A stretch of DNA of 64,000 bases from Pogostemon cablin (taxonomy: Eukaryota; Streptophyta; Magnoliopsida; Lamiales; Lamiaceae), in the NCBI GenBank assembly GCA_023678885.1, contig CM042962.1, forward strand, positions 25,496,336 to 25,560,335, written 5' to 3'. Shown piece by piece: positions 13,201 through 25,019 of the stretch (the first letter of the stretch is position 1; each line of letters starts with the position of its first letter). The position numbers and the translations under genes were made by a program. Under the pieces are notes generated by a model. It had not been told where the DNA came from. It was given only the letters and a program-made list of their open reading frames with translations, and made no database searches.

Positions 13201-14091
13201 TTTCTCTATCAAAAGACATGTATTTTCTAGTCCACGTTACCTCTTCAAACTTGGTCCTTTTTGATTCATACCTGTCATCACCCAAAGCAAGTAGGTTTTC
13301 CAAAAAATCAATACATACCTCATTGGAGAGCTCATCTAGCTCGGTGGAGGGAAAAGTAAGAGAATCAACTATGCATGTCTCCAAGGGATCCTTAGAAAGG
13401 ATCAAAAACATATCTTCCTTCACAATCTCCTCCACCACATCGATGTTGTGACACTGCGTCTCCATCGGCATCTTCATTGCTTTATCAAGGTTGAACAACA
13501 CCTCTTCTTTATCCATGCGCAGCCTTAGCTCACCCTTTTGTACATCAATCATAGCTCCAGCTGTAGCAAGGAATGATCTCCCTAAGATAAGGGGAACATT
13601 ATCCTTGTCATCCTCCATCTCGAGTACAAGAAAGTTCACAGTAAAGACTAGTTTCTCTACTTTCACTAGAACATCTTCAATCATCCCTTTCAGAAAAGTT
13701 ATGGACCGATCCGCTAGTTGTAGAGCAACCGTTGTGGGAGTAAATCCTCCAAATCAAGCCTTTGAAATATCGACATGGGCATCAAATTGATGCTTACCCC
13801 AAGATCGCACAAGGCTCGTCGTGCCTGCCCTTTCCCAATTTCACATAGAATAGTGAAGCTTCCCGAATCTTTTAACTTCGTTGGTAGCTTCCTATGTATG
13901 ATCGAGCTGCAGTTCTCAGACAAATTCACTATCTCAATTCCATTCAAGCTTCTCTTCTTCAAAAGTATGTCCTTTAGGAAGCGGGCATAATATGGCATCT
14001 CTAAAAGTGCTTCAGAGAAAGGAATGCTCAAGCTTATCTTGTTCATGATATCTGACAACTTCTTGAGCTTTTCTTCTAATCCCTTCTTCAC
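10257..14091 (-). pseudogene. Gypsy pol: protease, RT, RNase H, integrase (broken)
   Basis: Read 5' to 3' on the minus strand. The protease part is near 13850 (ALCDLGVSINLMP; the catalytic triad reads DLG). The RT N-terminal part at 12803-13684 shows DAGIIYPISDS, and RT core at 12488-12745 has YEFYCFLDGYS. MPFGLCNAPATFQ follows at 12510-12550. RT/RNase H is at 11785-12429. RNase H end and the His-Cys zinc region are at 11257-11778, the integrase core at 10825-11250 (DVWGINFMGPFP, SDGGPHF, TPYHPKANRQAE) and the integrase C-terminus at 10257-10718. At about 12440 the catalytic FMDD box reads through a one-base loss. Several further frame breaks make it non-functional. Confidence 0.9.
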
Positions 14092-16290
14092 TAGCTTGAA
14101 AGGAAACGAAGGAGGTATCTTAGTTTTGGGAATCCCCCATCACGTTCAACCTTCTCTGCCTTATCCTTCTCAACTTTTAATCTCTTTACTCTTTCCCATT
14201 TCTTTTCTGCAATAAGCTCCTTATTTTGCTCTTTGGATGGCACTGGATTAGCATCAACATCAAGTAAATCATTCGGCACGGAAAATGGTACCGAACGACG
14301 TGGTTCAACCTGGGTTCGACCAGGTGTGCTGGTCGAACCAGGTGAGTAATGGTCGAACTGTGCTTTGGCAAGTTTGTTCTCCCCCGAACAGGCTGGTTCG
14401 ATCATGGTTTGACTAACAGGGTTGGTCGAACCATGATGATCGTGGTCGAACCACTTTTCTGAAAAAATAGGGTGCTCTGGACAGGTCAGTTCGACCATGG
14501 TTTGACCAAAAGGATTTGGTCGAACCAAGTCAGTCGTGGTCGAACCGTGCTTCAGAGAAAATAGAGTACTCTAAATAGGGAGATTCGACCATGGTTTGAC
14601 CAACTAGTTTGGTCGAACCAAGATAGTCGTGGTCAAATCATTCGACGGAGATCTCCAGAGGTTGCCCAGATGTGTTGTTCGACCTCCTCAGTGTTGGTTG
14701 AATCGAGGTCGAATCGAGCTCCTAGAGCTTCAGAACTCATTTTCGGCATCATTAGTCCTTCATACTGTGTTCTTGATCTTAATGTGATGGTATGGCACTG
14801 CTTCGGATTCGCTATACTTTGCGATGTGAACTTACCTTTCTCCACGGTTTACGTCAATTGGTTGACATTCCCTACCATCTCCCCCATCAACAACATCAAG
14901 TCCTTCATTTGCATAGAAATATACTCATGATTTGCATCAATTTTCTTTTCAAGCTTGGCCTCGAGATGATCTACTCTTGCGTCATTCCTTGCCATGTACA
15001 TGTTCACCGTATCCTCAAAACCAATTTTTCCTTGTTCGACCTTAGCACCCGGATCAACACCAACAGGAGGTTGTATTGCTATATTAGGATCTCTTCATGA
15101 AAACTCCGACCTCCTTGGTTGTTGATAATTACCCGTAGGACCACGATTATTGTAGTTCCCTTGGTAATTTTGGTTTTCTTGATTTTGGAACCTCGTTCCT
15201 TGAATACTTTGACCCATGGCATAGTTCGCCTTTTCCATCTCCTCTTGGCCAACTCCTTCATTAACACATCCTGCTGCATCATTGGTACTTATTGTGCTAA
15301 ATTAGTGATCTACTTTTGCTGAGACTCAAATAACTTGTTGATACTAGCCAAACTAGAAACGATCTCATCTTCCGTACTTGACTTTACCATTGTGTGCTCA
15401 ACCTGCGCTACTTTTCCAAGAACATAAGTGCCTCTCACTCTATCAGTTGGCAAATCTCTTGAATTCATCAAAATATCCTCAAAGAGCTTTTCGGCCTCAA
15501 CGGATGACTTTGTAAGCAATGCTCCATTAGAAGAAGAATCAAGTAAAACTGAGAATCACAGTCCAATCAATTGTAGAAAATACTGATGTATTGAGCTTTA
15601 GAAAGCCCATGCTATGAACATTTTCGAAGCACGTCCTTGAATATGTCCCAAGCCTATTGAAACTTCTCATTACCATGGATAGCAAATTGATTGATTTCTT
15701 ATTTCATCTTAAACACTTTTGAATGTGACATGTATCGCTCCAAGAATTTCACTTTCAATTTCTCCCGGGTATCACATTCCGCAGCCTCAAGATTATCGTA
15801 CCAATCTCTCACTTTTTATTCAGCGAGAACTTAAACAAGATGATCCTCCTAGCATCTTCATGAACTCCTGTATCTTTTTATGTACTTGCATAACCAAGGA
15901 ACTTATTCAAATGTTGCTGAGGATCTTCAAAGGTTCTTTCATAGAAGGGACTCTTTTCAATCATGCTGATATGAGCAAGGTGTAGATCAAAATCAGCTCC
16001 TGCCCCTCTTGCTCCTAACAGCCCCGCATTGCCCCCTCCGTTGTTCTTAAAGACTTCACGGATGGCAAGATTATCTGGATTCGCCGCTATGTTGACTACT
16101 TTTGCTTCCAAGTTGAATTCGATTGCAGCTTCAGTTGCTTGCGAATTCAGCTCGTCAACTTCAACTCCTAAATTAAGAGCCTCTATTGGTTCTACGTTCT
16201 TATTCTTCTTCTCTTCCCCATCTTCTTCCTTGACGATGCTCCAATCTCCGGATTATAGGCTTCTAAATCACCTACTTATAACCTAGTGAG
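14092..16290 (-). pseudogene. Gypsy gag region (broken)
   Basis: The minus strand at 15878-16111 encodes a gag-like start containing DFDLHLAHISMIEKSPFY and FEDPQQHLNKFLGY, the conserved N-terminal part of Athila/Tat gag. Downstream pieces at 15310-15519 and 15079-15282 are out of frame with it. A possible earlier ATG near 16225 soon meets a stop. The 3' part is the repetitive GGTCGAACC spacer. Confidence 0.7.
14280..14730. repeat. GGTCGAACC array, cluster 2, inside the gag-pol spacer; period about 93 bp
   Basis: Three successive copies start with TCGAYCATGGTTTGAC at 14398, 14491 and 14585, spaced 93 and 94 bp. Each has two forward GGTCGAACC words following one or two reverse TTCGACC words. 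The first spacing is a whole number of codons and the minus strand is open through much of it (14091-14528), so it may have been translated as a repetitive linker. Confidence 0.85.
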
Positions 16291-16382
16291 CATACACCCA
16301 AGAAAAATAAGCATTAAAAAATAAAGACAAGAATAATATAGTCTCAATTAAACTAGAAATAATAAATTATTAATTAATGCCA

Positions 16383-16400
16383 TCCCCGGCAACTGCGCCA
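16383..16400 (-). other. Primer binding site, tRNA-Asp type
   Basis: The plus strand reads TCCCCGGCAACTGCGCCA. That equals the 3' end of plant tRNA-Asp(GUC), CCCCGGCAACGGCGCCA, with one mismatch. It lies 6 bp inside the 5' LTR, as in Athila elements. Confidence 0.85.
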
Positions 16401-17504
16401 AGAACTTGATGACCGTTTTCTCAACACACAATATTAATCCCCAAGTGTTAAGGATGTTATTGCAGCTTTGATAAGCGATCAAGTGATTATCGAACTCAAA
16501 GGATGAATTATTATTAACTTAATTATATTCTAACTTATTAAAACTATTATGGCAATAAAGTTTGATGATTATGTAACCAAATAACGATTAACTTAAATAA
16601 CTAATAAAATAAATAGCAGAAGAGATTAAACGAAAGTGAATCAGTGAGAAGATATGTTGTTCTTCGAGCCATCCAGTTTCACTTATTAATTTCCCTTCCG
16701 TGTATCAATGTCCGACTCTGCCTTGTGGAATATGGAAGCATCACTAAACCATGCAAATCTACTCTATAGACACAAGTATATAAGCGTGTGACACATGTGA
16801 ATATCCTTGGAGCAAGAGACATAACTCACCCCCTTTTTAGGTACTATCACTATTAATTATTTCCCATGCACTAAGTACTCTAACCCGATATGATCTCCCT
16901 TTATAGGTACTATGAAGTTATACTCTTTATCCTACTTATTAACCCGAATACGATTCAATTAACAAGTATTCATATAAGATAGATCTAATGAGACTTCGAA
17001 ATCCCTTCGCTCAGAATCATAACATATAATTCTGCTCAGCAGTGAACGCACTCAATCAATAATCAAGATATGTATTCAGACTCTACATAACAATTAATGA
17101 TGCACAAAACAACTCTGAGTATGAATTAAAAATACATAATCTTATACAAAATAAACCACAAGTAGTGTTGTACGGAGTATACACACAGAAGTTCAATTAA
17201 CTTATAAAACCTTCATAAACCTTAGAACTACCGAAGAGATTCTAGCCCATGATTGATCGGAGAACAATCATGGTGGTTGGATAGATCTTACCCATAGTCT
17301 TAAAAATTACAAGATAAATTAAGATGCAAAGTAAACCCTAGAAGAGGGCACCGTCGCGTATATCTCCGTCTTGAATCTTCACTTGGTTCTCACTTGATTC
17401 GACAGACGAATCTCTCTCCACAGCTCCATGGATGGCGGTAGAGTTTCGGATGTTGTGTAGGATGAAGGTGGTGAATGACTCCCTTTTCCCTTGCATATGA
17501 TCTT

Positions 17505-17514
17505 CCTTTTATAC
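17505..17514 (-). promoter_or_regulatory. TATA box of the gypsy 5' LTR
   Basis: GTATAAAAGG on the minus strand, about 90 bp downstream of the GGTCGAACC array in the transcription direction. Confidence 0.6.
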
Positions 17515-17599
17515 TTGTGAGCTCTCTTTTCGGACCTAGGATGAGCTTTTTTAGTGAAAATACTCACTGCGGTGTAAAAATACAGATCCGGACGTGTCC

Positions 17600-17905
17600 A
17601 GCTCATCGATTCGACCAAAGACCTTTGTCGAACCGATCACAACTGGTCAAATCACAGGTCTAACCAACCTGTAACGCACTGGTAGGTCGTTGGTTCGAAC
17701 CAAATGGCTAGTCGAATCAAATTCTTTCTGATCGAACTGCAACTGCTTCTGTTTAGGCTTCTGGTTTGACTATGGTTCGACCAAATGGCTTGGTCGAACC
17801 ACAGTGTCGTGGTCGAACCACACTTTTAGAATTTTTCTCGTCTGGTTTGATTACAGGCACTGGTCGAACTGGCTTTCTCTTGGTCGAACTAAGCCCCTGC
17901 TTGGT
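17600..17905. repeat. GGTCGAACC array, cluster 3, in the LTR U3
   Basis: At least ten forward and reverse words. The stretch 17763-17823 (TTTGACTATGGTTCGACC, then TTGGTCGAACCA, then GTCGTGGTCGAACCAC) matches the unit seen three times in the gag-pol spacer, so LTR and spacer share one repeat. Confidence 0.85.
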
Positions 17906-18108
17906 TGAACCGGTACCTGAACCCCCTTTTCCGGTTCCGATCACTTCTAACTCGTTTTCCTTCGAAAATCTACTCAAACGGACTCAAACGCACCTGATTC
18001 ATGACTTACCACTATACTACACTATTTATCTTGACTTAAGATCAATCATTCATCATTATCATACGAATAAAGGCTCGAAACATGTGAATTTACACATTCA
18101 TAAGGCCA

Positions 18109-21100
18109 ATGACAAGTGTCACCACTGCAATCAAACTGGACATTGGAAGAGGAACTGCAAGGATTACCTTGCAACCCTGAAGAGTTCAGGTATTTATTAT
18201 ATTGAAGTTAACTTGTCTGTTAACAATACTTCTTGGGTATTAGATACCGGCTGTGCCTCACACATTTGCAATGATTTACAGATGATGGAAAAAAGTAGAA
18301 AGCTGGAAACATGAGAAATGGTTCTAAGGCTGGGGAATGGAGTGAAGGTTGCTGCATTAGCTATAGGAACTATTAATCTAGCCTTAAGTAATGATTTAGT
18401 TTTGGTTTTGAACAATTGTCTTTATGTTCTAGAGATTATTAAGAACATTATCTCTATTCCAGTTTTGGATAGAGAAGGTTATTGTTTTAAGTTTGAACAT
18501 GGAAGTTGTTCCATTTCTAAATGTTCTTCTTTAATCACTACTTGCATATTAATGAATGGTTTATATACCTTGACTCCCCAAAATTTCATTAGTCTTGAAC
18601 AAAATAAAAGAAAATTGGATAACTGTAGTTCTATCACATTATGGCAAGCAAGATTAGGTCACATTTCTAATGAAAGGATAAACAAGTTGGCACAATTGCT
18701 TGATCTAAAGGACGAGCAAGAACTACCAACATGTGAGTCCTGCCTCAAAGGAAAAATGACCAAATCTCCATTTGTTGGACAAGTGGAGAGAGCTAAACAT
18801 CTATTAGAATTAGTTCATACAGATGTATATGGCTCATTAAGTGTTAATGCTCGTGGGAACTATAACTACTTCTTAACTTTTACCGATGACTTTTCTAGGT
18901 ATGGTTTTGTGTACCTATTAAGGTATAAATCTGAAGTCTTTGAAAAGTTTAAAGAATTCAGAACTGAAGTAGAGAAACAAACTGACTTAAGTATAAAATT
19001 ACTTCAATCAGATCGAGGAGGCGAATACTTAAGTGCAGAACTTCTAGATTATCTAAAAGAAAATGAGATTATCTAACAGTTGACTCCTCCTGGCACTCCC
19101 CACCTCAATAGAGTTCCGAAATGCAGGAATCGAACCTTGATGGACATGGTTCGATCTATGATGAGTTTCACTTCATTACCTCTTTCCTTTTGGAGTTATG
19201 ACTTAGAAACGGCTGCACACTAATTAAATATGGTGCCTTCTAAGGCCGTCCCTACTACACATTATAAGATGTGGTGTGGCAAAGCACCCTCGTACAAGTA
19301 CCTTTGGGTATGGGGTGTGATGCTTACGTGAAGCAAAAAATGGGAGGTAAATTGGATATGAGATCCAAAATGTGTAAGTTTGTTGGATATCTAAAGGAAT
19401 CAATTGGATATTACTTCTACGATACCTTGGAGCAAAAGGTGTTCGTCTCAAGGAATGCCACATTTCTTGAAGAAGAATTTCTATCTAATAGAAATGGCGA
19501 ACTCGTAGAACTTGAAGAAGTTCAAGAAACAACAAACCTCCCAACTGCAGTGAGTGAATAACAAGTAGACACTGGGGCGCCTGATACACAACCTCTTAGG
19601 AGATCGGAAAAGATACCTAAGTTACCTAGTAGGTATACTTTGTCATTGGAAAACAAAAGGAGGGGCTCCTCTTGGACAATGATCCAAGAAGCTATGATGA
19701 GGCAATGTCAGACATTGACTCAAAGAAATGGCAAGAAGCTATGCAATCCGAGATGGACTCCATGTACTCCAACAAAGTATGGACTTTGGTAAACCCACCA
19801 GAGGGAACAATTTCCATTGGTTGTAAATGGGTTTATAAGCGAAAGTTTAGAGCTGATGGGGAGGTGGCAACTTATAAAGCAAGACTGGTTGCTAAAGCTT
19901 ATTCTCAGAAGCAAGGAATTGATTATAAGGACACTTTTTCACCAGTAGCAATGCTGAAATCCATTCGAATTTTATTAGCTATATCAGCATATTACGACTA
20001 TGAGATTTGGTAAAGGGATGTAAAGACTGCTTTTTAATGGCAACATTAAGGAACAGATCTATATGAAGCAACCTGAGGGCTTCATATCTTGTGGGAATGA
20101 GCAAAAGGTTTGCAAACTTCAAAGATCCATTTATGGGCTTAAACAAGCTTCGAGAAGTTGGAACATTCGATTCGATGAAACAATTAAATCGTTTGATTTT
20201 CAAAAGAATCCGGATGAACCATGTGTATACAAGAAAGTTAGCGGGAGTGAGGTTGCTTTTATTGTGCTCTATGTTGATGACATCCTACTTATCGAAAATG
20301 AGATAGGAATGTTGCAGTCAACAAGAACTTGGTTGTCTAAACAGTTCTCCATGAAGGGCTTGGGAGATGTATCCTTATTCTAGGAATAAAAATCTATAGA
20401 GATAGATTTAAGAGGATGATGAGATTATCCCAATCCATGTACATAGACAAGATACTAAAGAGATTTTGTATGGAAGAATCCAAATGAGGATTCTTGCCAA
20501 TAAGTCATGGGGTTTCACTTTCTAAGGCTATGTCTCCTAAGACACCTGAAGAAAGAGAAAGAATGACTCGCGTGCCTTATGCTTAGCGATTGGAAGCATA
20601 ATGTATGCAATGTTGTGTACAAGACCTGATGTCGCGCATGCTCTGAGTGTTACAAGTAGATATTAGTCAAATCCAGGTGAAGAACACTGGAAGGTCGTCA
20701 AGATGATCCTTAAGTACTTGAGAAGGACTAAGGATATCTTTTTGATATACGGCCCTAGAGAGCTGAAACTAGAAGGATATACTGATTTTAATTTTCAGTC
20801 CGATGTGGATGACTCAAAGTCAATGTCAGGTTATATATTCACTTTGAATGGTGGTGCAGTAAGTTGGAAGAGTTGCAAACAAGAAACTACTACATACTCC
20901 ACCACTAAAGCTGAATACATAGCTGCATCAGATACAGTGAAAGAAGCTGTTTGGATCAGGACTTTATTAGTTTCATCTATTGTTGATCCAGTAATGATAT
21001 AATGTGATAACAATGGAGCTATTGCGCAAGCAAAAGAACCAAGATCTCATCAAAGGTACAATCATATCTTGAGAAGATACCACTTGATTAGAGAAATCAT

Positions 21101-21190
21101 GGGGAGAGGCGATGTCATTTTGGATTGAGTCGCTTTAGCAGAAAATGAAGCAGACCCGCTGAATAAGCCTTTAGCTCAAAGGTATTTGAG
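18109..21190 (+). pseudogene. Copia-1 gag-pol remnant
   Basis: In order: CCHC knuckle CHHCNQTGHWKRNC (about 18118), protease with WVLDTGCASHIC (about 18235), integrase zinc motif and core (WQARLGH; ELVHTDVYGSL; FTDDFSRYGFVYLL; QSDRGGEYLS; about 18640-19075), RT (CKWVYKRKF at 19823; YVDDILL at about 20270) and RNase H (WKSCKQETTTYSTTKAEYIAAS, about 20865). Stops occur at about 18312, 19074, 19220, 20010 and 21000. The protease D-T-G and RT Y-V-D-D residues are retained although the frame is broken. Confidence 0.9.
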
Positions 21191-21812
21191 AAACATCTTG
21201 AGAAGATGGATCTTAAATACATGGGCAATTAGAGCTAGGGTAAGTGGGAGATGTAAGAGTAGTGTGCCCAGCGCACCAATTATATTGGATAATTGTACTC
21301 TTTATATTTTGAATATGAATAATCTCGTTGGAAATTATATTAATAAAGGTTGTTTAAATTTATCTATTTTGTGCATTATTACATTTGCTTATTAGATAAA
21401 GTCCCTAGACCAATTTAAGTTAAAATGTATGGTCTGCATATGATGGCGATCATGGAATTTATACATAGAGCTTTGGTCTTAAACATGGTTCCGAGTCAAG
21501 AGTTTTTCTAAATGGGACAAAGAATAAATCAGTAAAGACTCGTACATATGATGAATGCTCGTCGGACAAGAATATTGCATTCCATCAATATTATTGTAGC
21601 GACACAAATTCATATATGTGGATACTTATTAGAGAATAAGTTTATCGAACATGATCCGTAGGAAATTCTTATTGGATATGTCGAAATTAGAATTTTCTAA
21701 TTACGATAGTACACAATTAGTCCTCAGACTTGAAGCACCACGGTAGTCTTGTATGCTTCTTGTAATACTAATTAGATTATCTTCTGATTGTTTAGCAATC
21801 ATAAAGGGGGTA

Positions 21813-23156
21813 TGTTGGGTATTATATTGATGTACATGGAGACTTGTGTGTGGCTAAGATAGAATCTAACACTTGTATAAGAAAAGAGAATCTCCTGTGT
21901 ATTTCATTGTTAATAATTCAAAGACGTAACGCCAAGGCAACAAGAATAAAGATTCACAATGAATCATTGTAACATGAAATAGAAACACAATTATTGAATT
22001 AGTAGAATTTCGACTAATATTCCTACTTTAGACTCAATCGGGAGATTATTTGTTAGAAAGACCTTACGTGTATGTCACTCGTTAATTTGCAATTTTACTC
22101 GCTATTTTACCTAACACTAGACGACACGCTACTTACTAGGTGTTACCGTGATTAGTAGATTCTTGAATTAAATAGTTTATTTCAAGTGAATTAATTAATT
22201 TGATTAATTAATATAATAATCATTATTTATAAGTTACAAGGTTTGTAAGCCTACTGCTAGAGTTAGTGGTGAACCTAAAGGATCACACCTTAATATGGAT
22301 AAACGACATTTATCAAATGGTGCAGTAGTTAAATTGTTAACTACGAATTATAATTAAATAATTTGATTATTTAATTACAATAAAATTAATTTGATTAATA
22401 TGGTTAAAAGAATAAATCAATTAGATTTATTTTGAAATTAATAACTGGGTTGTTTTAAATTAGATTCATTTAGCCCAATCATAAATGGACTTTATGATCA
22501 AGCCCACTGAATTATTTGAAACATAATAGAGAACGCGTTATGACGCAGTCCTCCCACTTTCCTACGTGAGAAGAGAGAAAAGGGGATAGTTGAGAGATAT
22601 AAGGAAGTAACGTTATAAAGATAACGTAACCTGCCTTGTTTTCTTTTGCTGTTCTGATCAATTTCAAAAGAGTGAAAATATAGAAACCTCTTTTCTGCTT
22701 TCACTCACAAAGAGAAAGTTTTCTTTTTTTTTTTTAACTATTGGAGACAGTAAATTGATTATTGTTCTTCAACCAAACGATCCTATTATCACAAGTTGAT
22801 ATTAGGGACAATATTGATTCCAACAGATTTACACTACTAGCGAAGTGTAAGTTCCGTGTCGTTAATCCAATCGGTGGATTACTTTAGAGGGGATATACTT
22901 GGATCCCTCACTGAGAAGAACGATATTAGCCACATACCGGGAATTGATTCCCTCACTTCTTGCATCAACTGAAGAGGGTCTACGAGGGTAAGAATCTTTT
23001 TGGTGAATTCTCTTTAGGATATTTTAACACCGGATCAGATAATCATTTTCGAGCATCCAGGTTAAATCTTTCATGTTATTAATAAATATGATTTATTATT
23101 TTGAAATTTTTTTAAATTTCACTGCGCTCACCCAGATCGCTATAACGAACCCAACA
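21813..23156 (+). mobile_element. 3' LTR of copia element 1
   Basis: It opens TGTTGGGTA and closes AACCCAACA, complementary ends of 8 bp, and is preceded by the purine tract AAAGGGGG at 21803-21810. A second purine tract (AGTGGGAG, 21243-21250) follows RNase H, leaving about 560 bp of 3' untranslated sequence between them. No 5' LTR exists in the window for comparison. Confidence 0.7.
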
Positions 23157-23488
23157 TGATTACCGTTTCATCATCGACTTCATAGGTACTTGTATTATTA
23201 CAACATTAATTTTTACATTACCAGACGAGATGGATGTGTATGATTAATGGTACTAGATCTACTGCAGCCAAGCACTTGGGACTTCCATATCTGAGCCCTT
23301 ATCTTGATTCAATTGGCATAAATTTCAGAAATGGTGCTAATTTCGCTACTAGGGTATCAACCATTTGCAGGCAGAAAGAAAGCATCTTTGAATACGGGTT
23401 TAGCCCCTTTGCACTAGATATTTTAGACACATCAACTTTATCAGTTGAAATCAAGAACGACTTACTGTATAATTTTATTGTTGATTAA
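23157..23488 (+). pseudogene. GDSL esterase/lipase gene remnant
   Basis: Immediately after the copia LTR, 23157-23185 reads DYRFIIDFI, matching the family motif DGRLIIDFI, and ends at a GT donor. After an acceptor at 23224, the next block (23225-23436) contains AAKHLGLPYLSPYLDSIG, NFRNGANFAT and GFSPFALDI. These are the conserved centre of plant GDSL lipases (ENOD8/fucosidase-like). The catalytic-Ser block I upstream and the Asp-His block V are absent. The reading frame degenerates after 23436. Confidence 0.85.
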
Positions 23489-25019
23489 TGATTAGCCATT
23501 TTGTAGTAGGGATGACCAATTAAAATAATTTATCGAATCAAAGGGAGGTAGGCACTAGTGCTTGAGCGATCTCACGTTTTTTATAATTTTATAGAGATGA
23601 ATCATCAAAGGGATTGGTTGTAAACAAATAAATGACAAGTAATCAAAGCAAGCAATGATCACAAACAAGATGAACAAATGAAGAGTGTTTTCCAAATTAA
23701 GTAAAAGTGAGATCAACAACAATTAAGAAGTGAAAATCCTAGGATAGATGCATCAAATTCATATGAATCATGGGTGTAGACTAAGGGCCAACACGAAGTT
23801 TACTTAAACTCTCTCTCGAGATTGATAGGATATGAATCACAAATAGCTCAAACAATTGGTTCTCATTCAAACAATTCCAACTAGGTACTAAGCTTGAAAT
23901 GAGACCTTTCACACAATTAATCAACCTCTCGATCTAATCAATCAGATGTCCTACCAAAGGGTTCTAAATTCCAAAAGATTTCTCAATCTCATTTATAATG
24001 CACATGAAGTGTATGACAAAATGATTCAATTAATTATCCTAAACATATCATTGACTTCTCAATCTAATAACATGCTTACAATAATAAACCACATAAACAT
24101 CACAAACATCAAGATCTAAAGCATCAATGATAGAAAATCAATTAATCCAATCAACATATGAATTTTAATACATAAATCCCAAAATTATCCGACAACTCTC
24201 ATGTTGCTAATCTCACAAGGGAGATTAGCCTACCATATTCATAAGAACATTAACATAGACATTAAATTTCTTATAAAACATGATAAACAACAAGGTCTTA
24301 CTACAAAGTATGAATGAAAACTCCCTTGAAGTGCTTCAATGGTGATCTCCTTCCTTCCCATGCAATTCTCCTCTCTTCCTTGCTTCTTTTCCTCAATTGG
24401 ATGAAGGTTTTGATGGTGGGATGAAGGTAGATGATATGGATGAAGAATGGAGGAAATAGATGGTGAAAATGAAGGAAAATGTGTGTGATGTGTGTGCAGG
24501 GGTGAAACCCTAAAAAATCTGATGAAATATAGAAGTATTGGGTATTTATATCCCTTGGGAAGCTTCTAGAAGGATTATATTTTTTTTTATTTTTTGCACA
24601 TACACGTCCCGTGTACGGTACACTCGGCCGGCCGTGTGCGGAATACGGCCATAGGGGTGGCCGTGTAGGTGTTTCGGGTGACGGAACACAGCCAAAGCTT
24701 ATAGGGCCGTGTACAGTATACGACTCGTGTAGGTGTTGGCTGTGTACAGAACACGACCGGTCGTGTTGGTGCAGCCCCTTTTTTATTTTATTTTGGCTCG
24801 TTCTCCCTTGTTTCAACTCCGAATTGAGATCCGCTTTTTCCTACGTCTTCCTTTTCGCGTCTAGAATCTCTTTTTACCTGGAAATCATATATTTAAGCTC
24901 ATTCTCATACATTTCCATTAAGACACATAACACCACCAAAATACACATAAATACGGATAAAATAATACGAAAACACACATAAAAAGACACTAAAATCTTT
25001 GTGAAAATATCACTCATCA
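23489..25019 (-). mobile_element. Solo LTR A, Athila-related
   Basis: It starts TGATTAGCC and ends ACTCATCA, flanked by ATTAA (23484-23488) and ATTGA (25020-25024), a 5-bp duplication with one change. Large parts match solo LTR B: the block around 24800-25015 and the block around 23960-24100 are nearly collinear with it. A minus-strand TATA box lies at 24543-24550. No internal retroelement sequence adjoins it, so it is a solo LTR. Confidence 0.8.
24596..24775. repeat. GGCCGTGTAC / ACACGGCC word array in solo LTR A
   Basis: GC-rich words CCGTGTACGG, GGCCGTGT, AATACGGCC, ACACGACC and TCGTGT recur in both orientations. The array lies upstream of the minus-strand TATA box and is bordered by TTGGTGCAGC at 24766-24775. 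Confidence 0.75.

Larger units (their letters stand above)
8986..18048 (-). mobile_element. Athila-type Ty3/gypsy retrotransposon, decayed
   Basis: On the minus strand the order is 5' LTR (16407-18048), tRNA-Asp-type primer site (16383-16400), gag, protease, reverse transcriptase, RNase H, integrase with zinc finger, and integrase C-terminus ending with a WTGPF...NGHRLKHY motif. This order and the sequence character fit the Athila/Tat (OTA) clade of chromovirus-unrelated gypsy elements. Stops and frameshifts split every domain. On the right the element abuts a copia element; a matching 3' LTR could not be recognised on the left. Confidence 0.85.
16407..18048 (-). mobile_element. 5' LTR of the gypsy element
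   Basis: On the plus strand it begins TGATGACCG next to the primer site and probably ends near ATCAATCA at 18048, just before copia gag sequence. A TATA box on the minus strand (rc of 17505-17514, GTATAAAAGG) and the GGTCGAACC array upstream of it define the U3. Phrases such as CCCTTTATAGGTACTATGAA near 16905 are shared with the solo LTRs at 23489 and 25524, so all three belong to related families. The right border is approximate. Confidence 0.7.
18049..23156 (+). mobile_element. Ty1/copia element 1, truncated at its 5' end
   Basis: Starting at the edge of the gypsy LTR, the plus strand carries gag zinc knuckle, protease, integrase, RT and RNase H in copia order, then a 3' LTR. The 5' LTR and most of gag are missing. 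Many stops interrupt pol. The 3' end lies inside a GDSL gene remnant, so it originally inserted there. Confidence 0.85.

Noticed and set aside
14280..14730. CRISPR-like array
   Set aside because: Units are inverted and irregular, spacers are themselves repetitive, and the region is inside a plant retrotransposon.
17600..17905. GGTTCGAACC-type words as Pol III B boxes or tRNA genes
   Set aside because: Some words fit the GWTCRANNC core, but there is no A box at the right distance, no cloverleaf and no T-run terminator. Most copies do not fit the consensus.
18049..18300. Fusion of gypsy LTR and copia gag as a novel gene
   Set aside because: The open frame 17766-18314 simply runs across the junction of two elements; nothing suggests it is a protein.
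21252..21812. 3' LTR of copia-1 starting at TGTAAGAG (21252)
   Set aside because: The start at 21813 gives complementary ends TGTTGGG/CCCAACA and is preceded by a better purine tract; the earlier start has no matching end.
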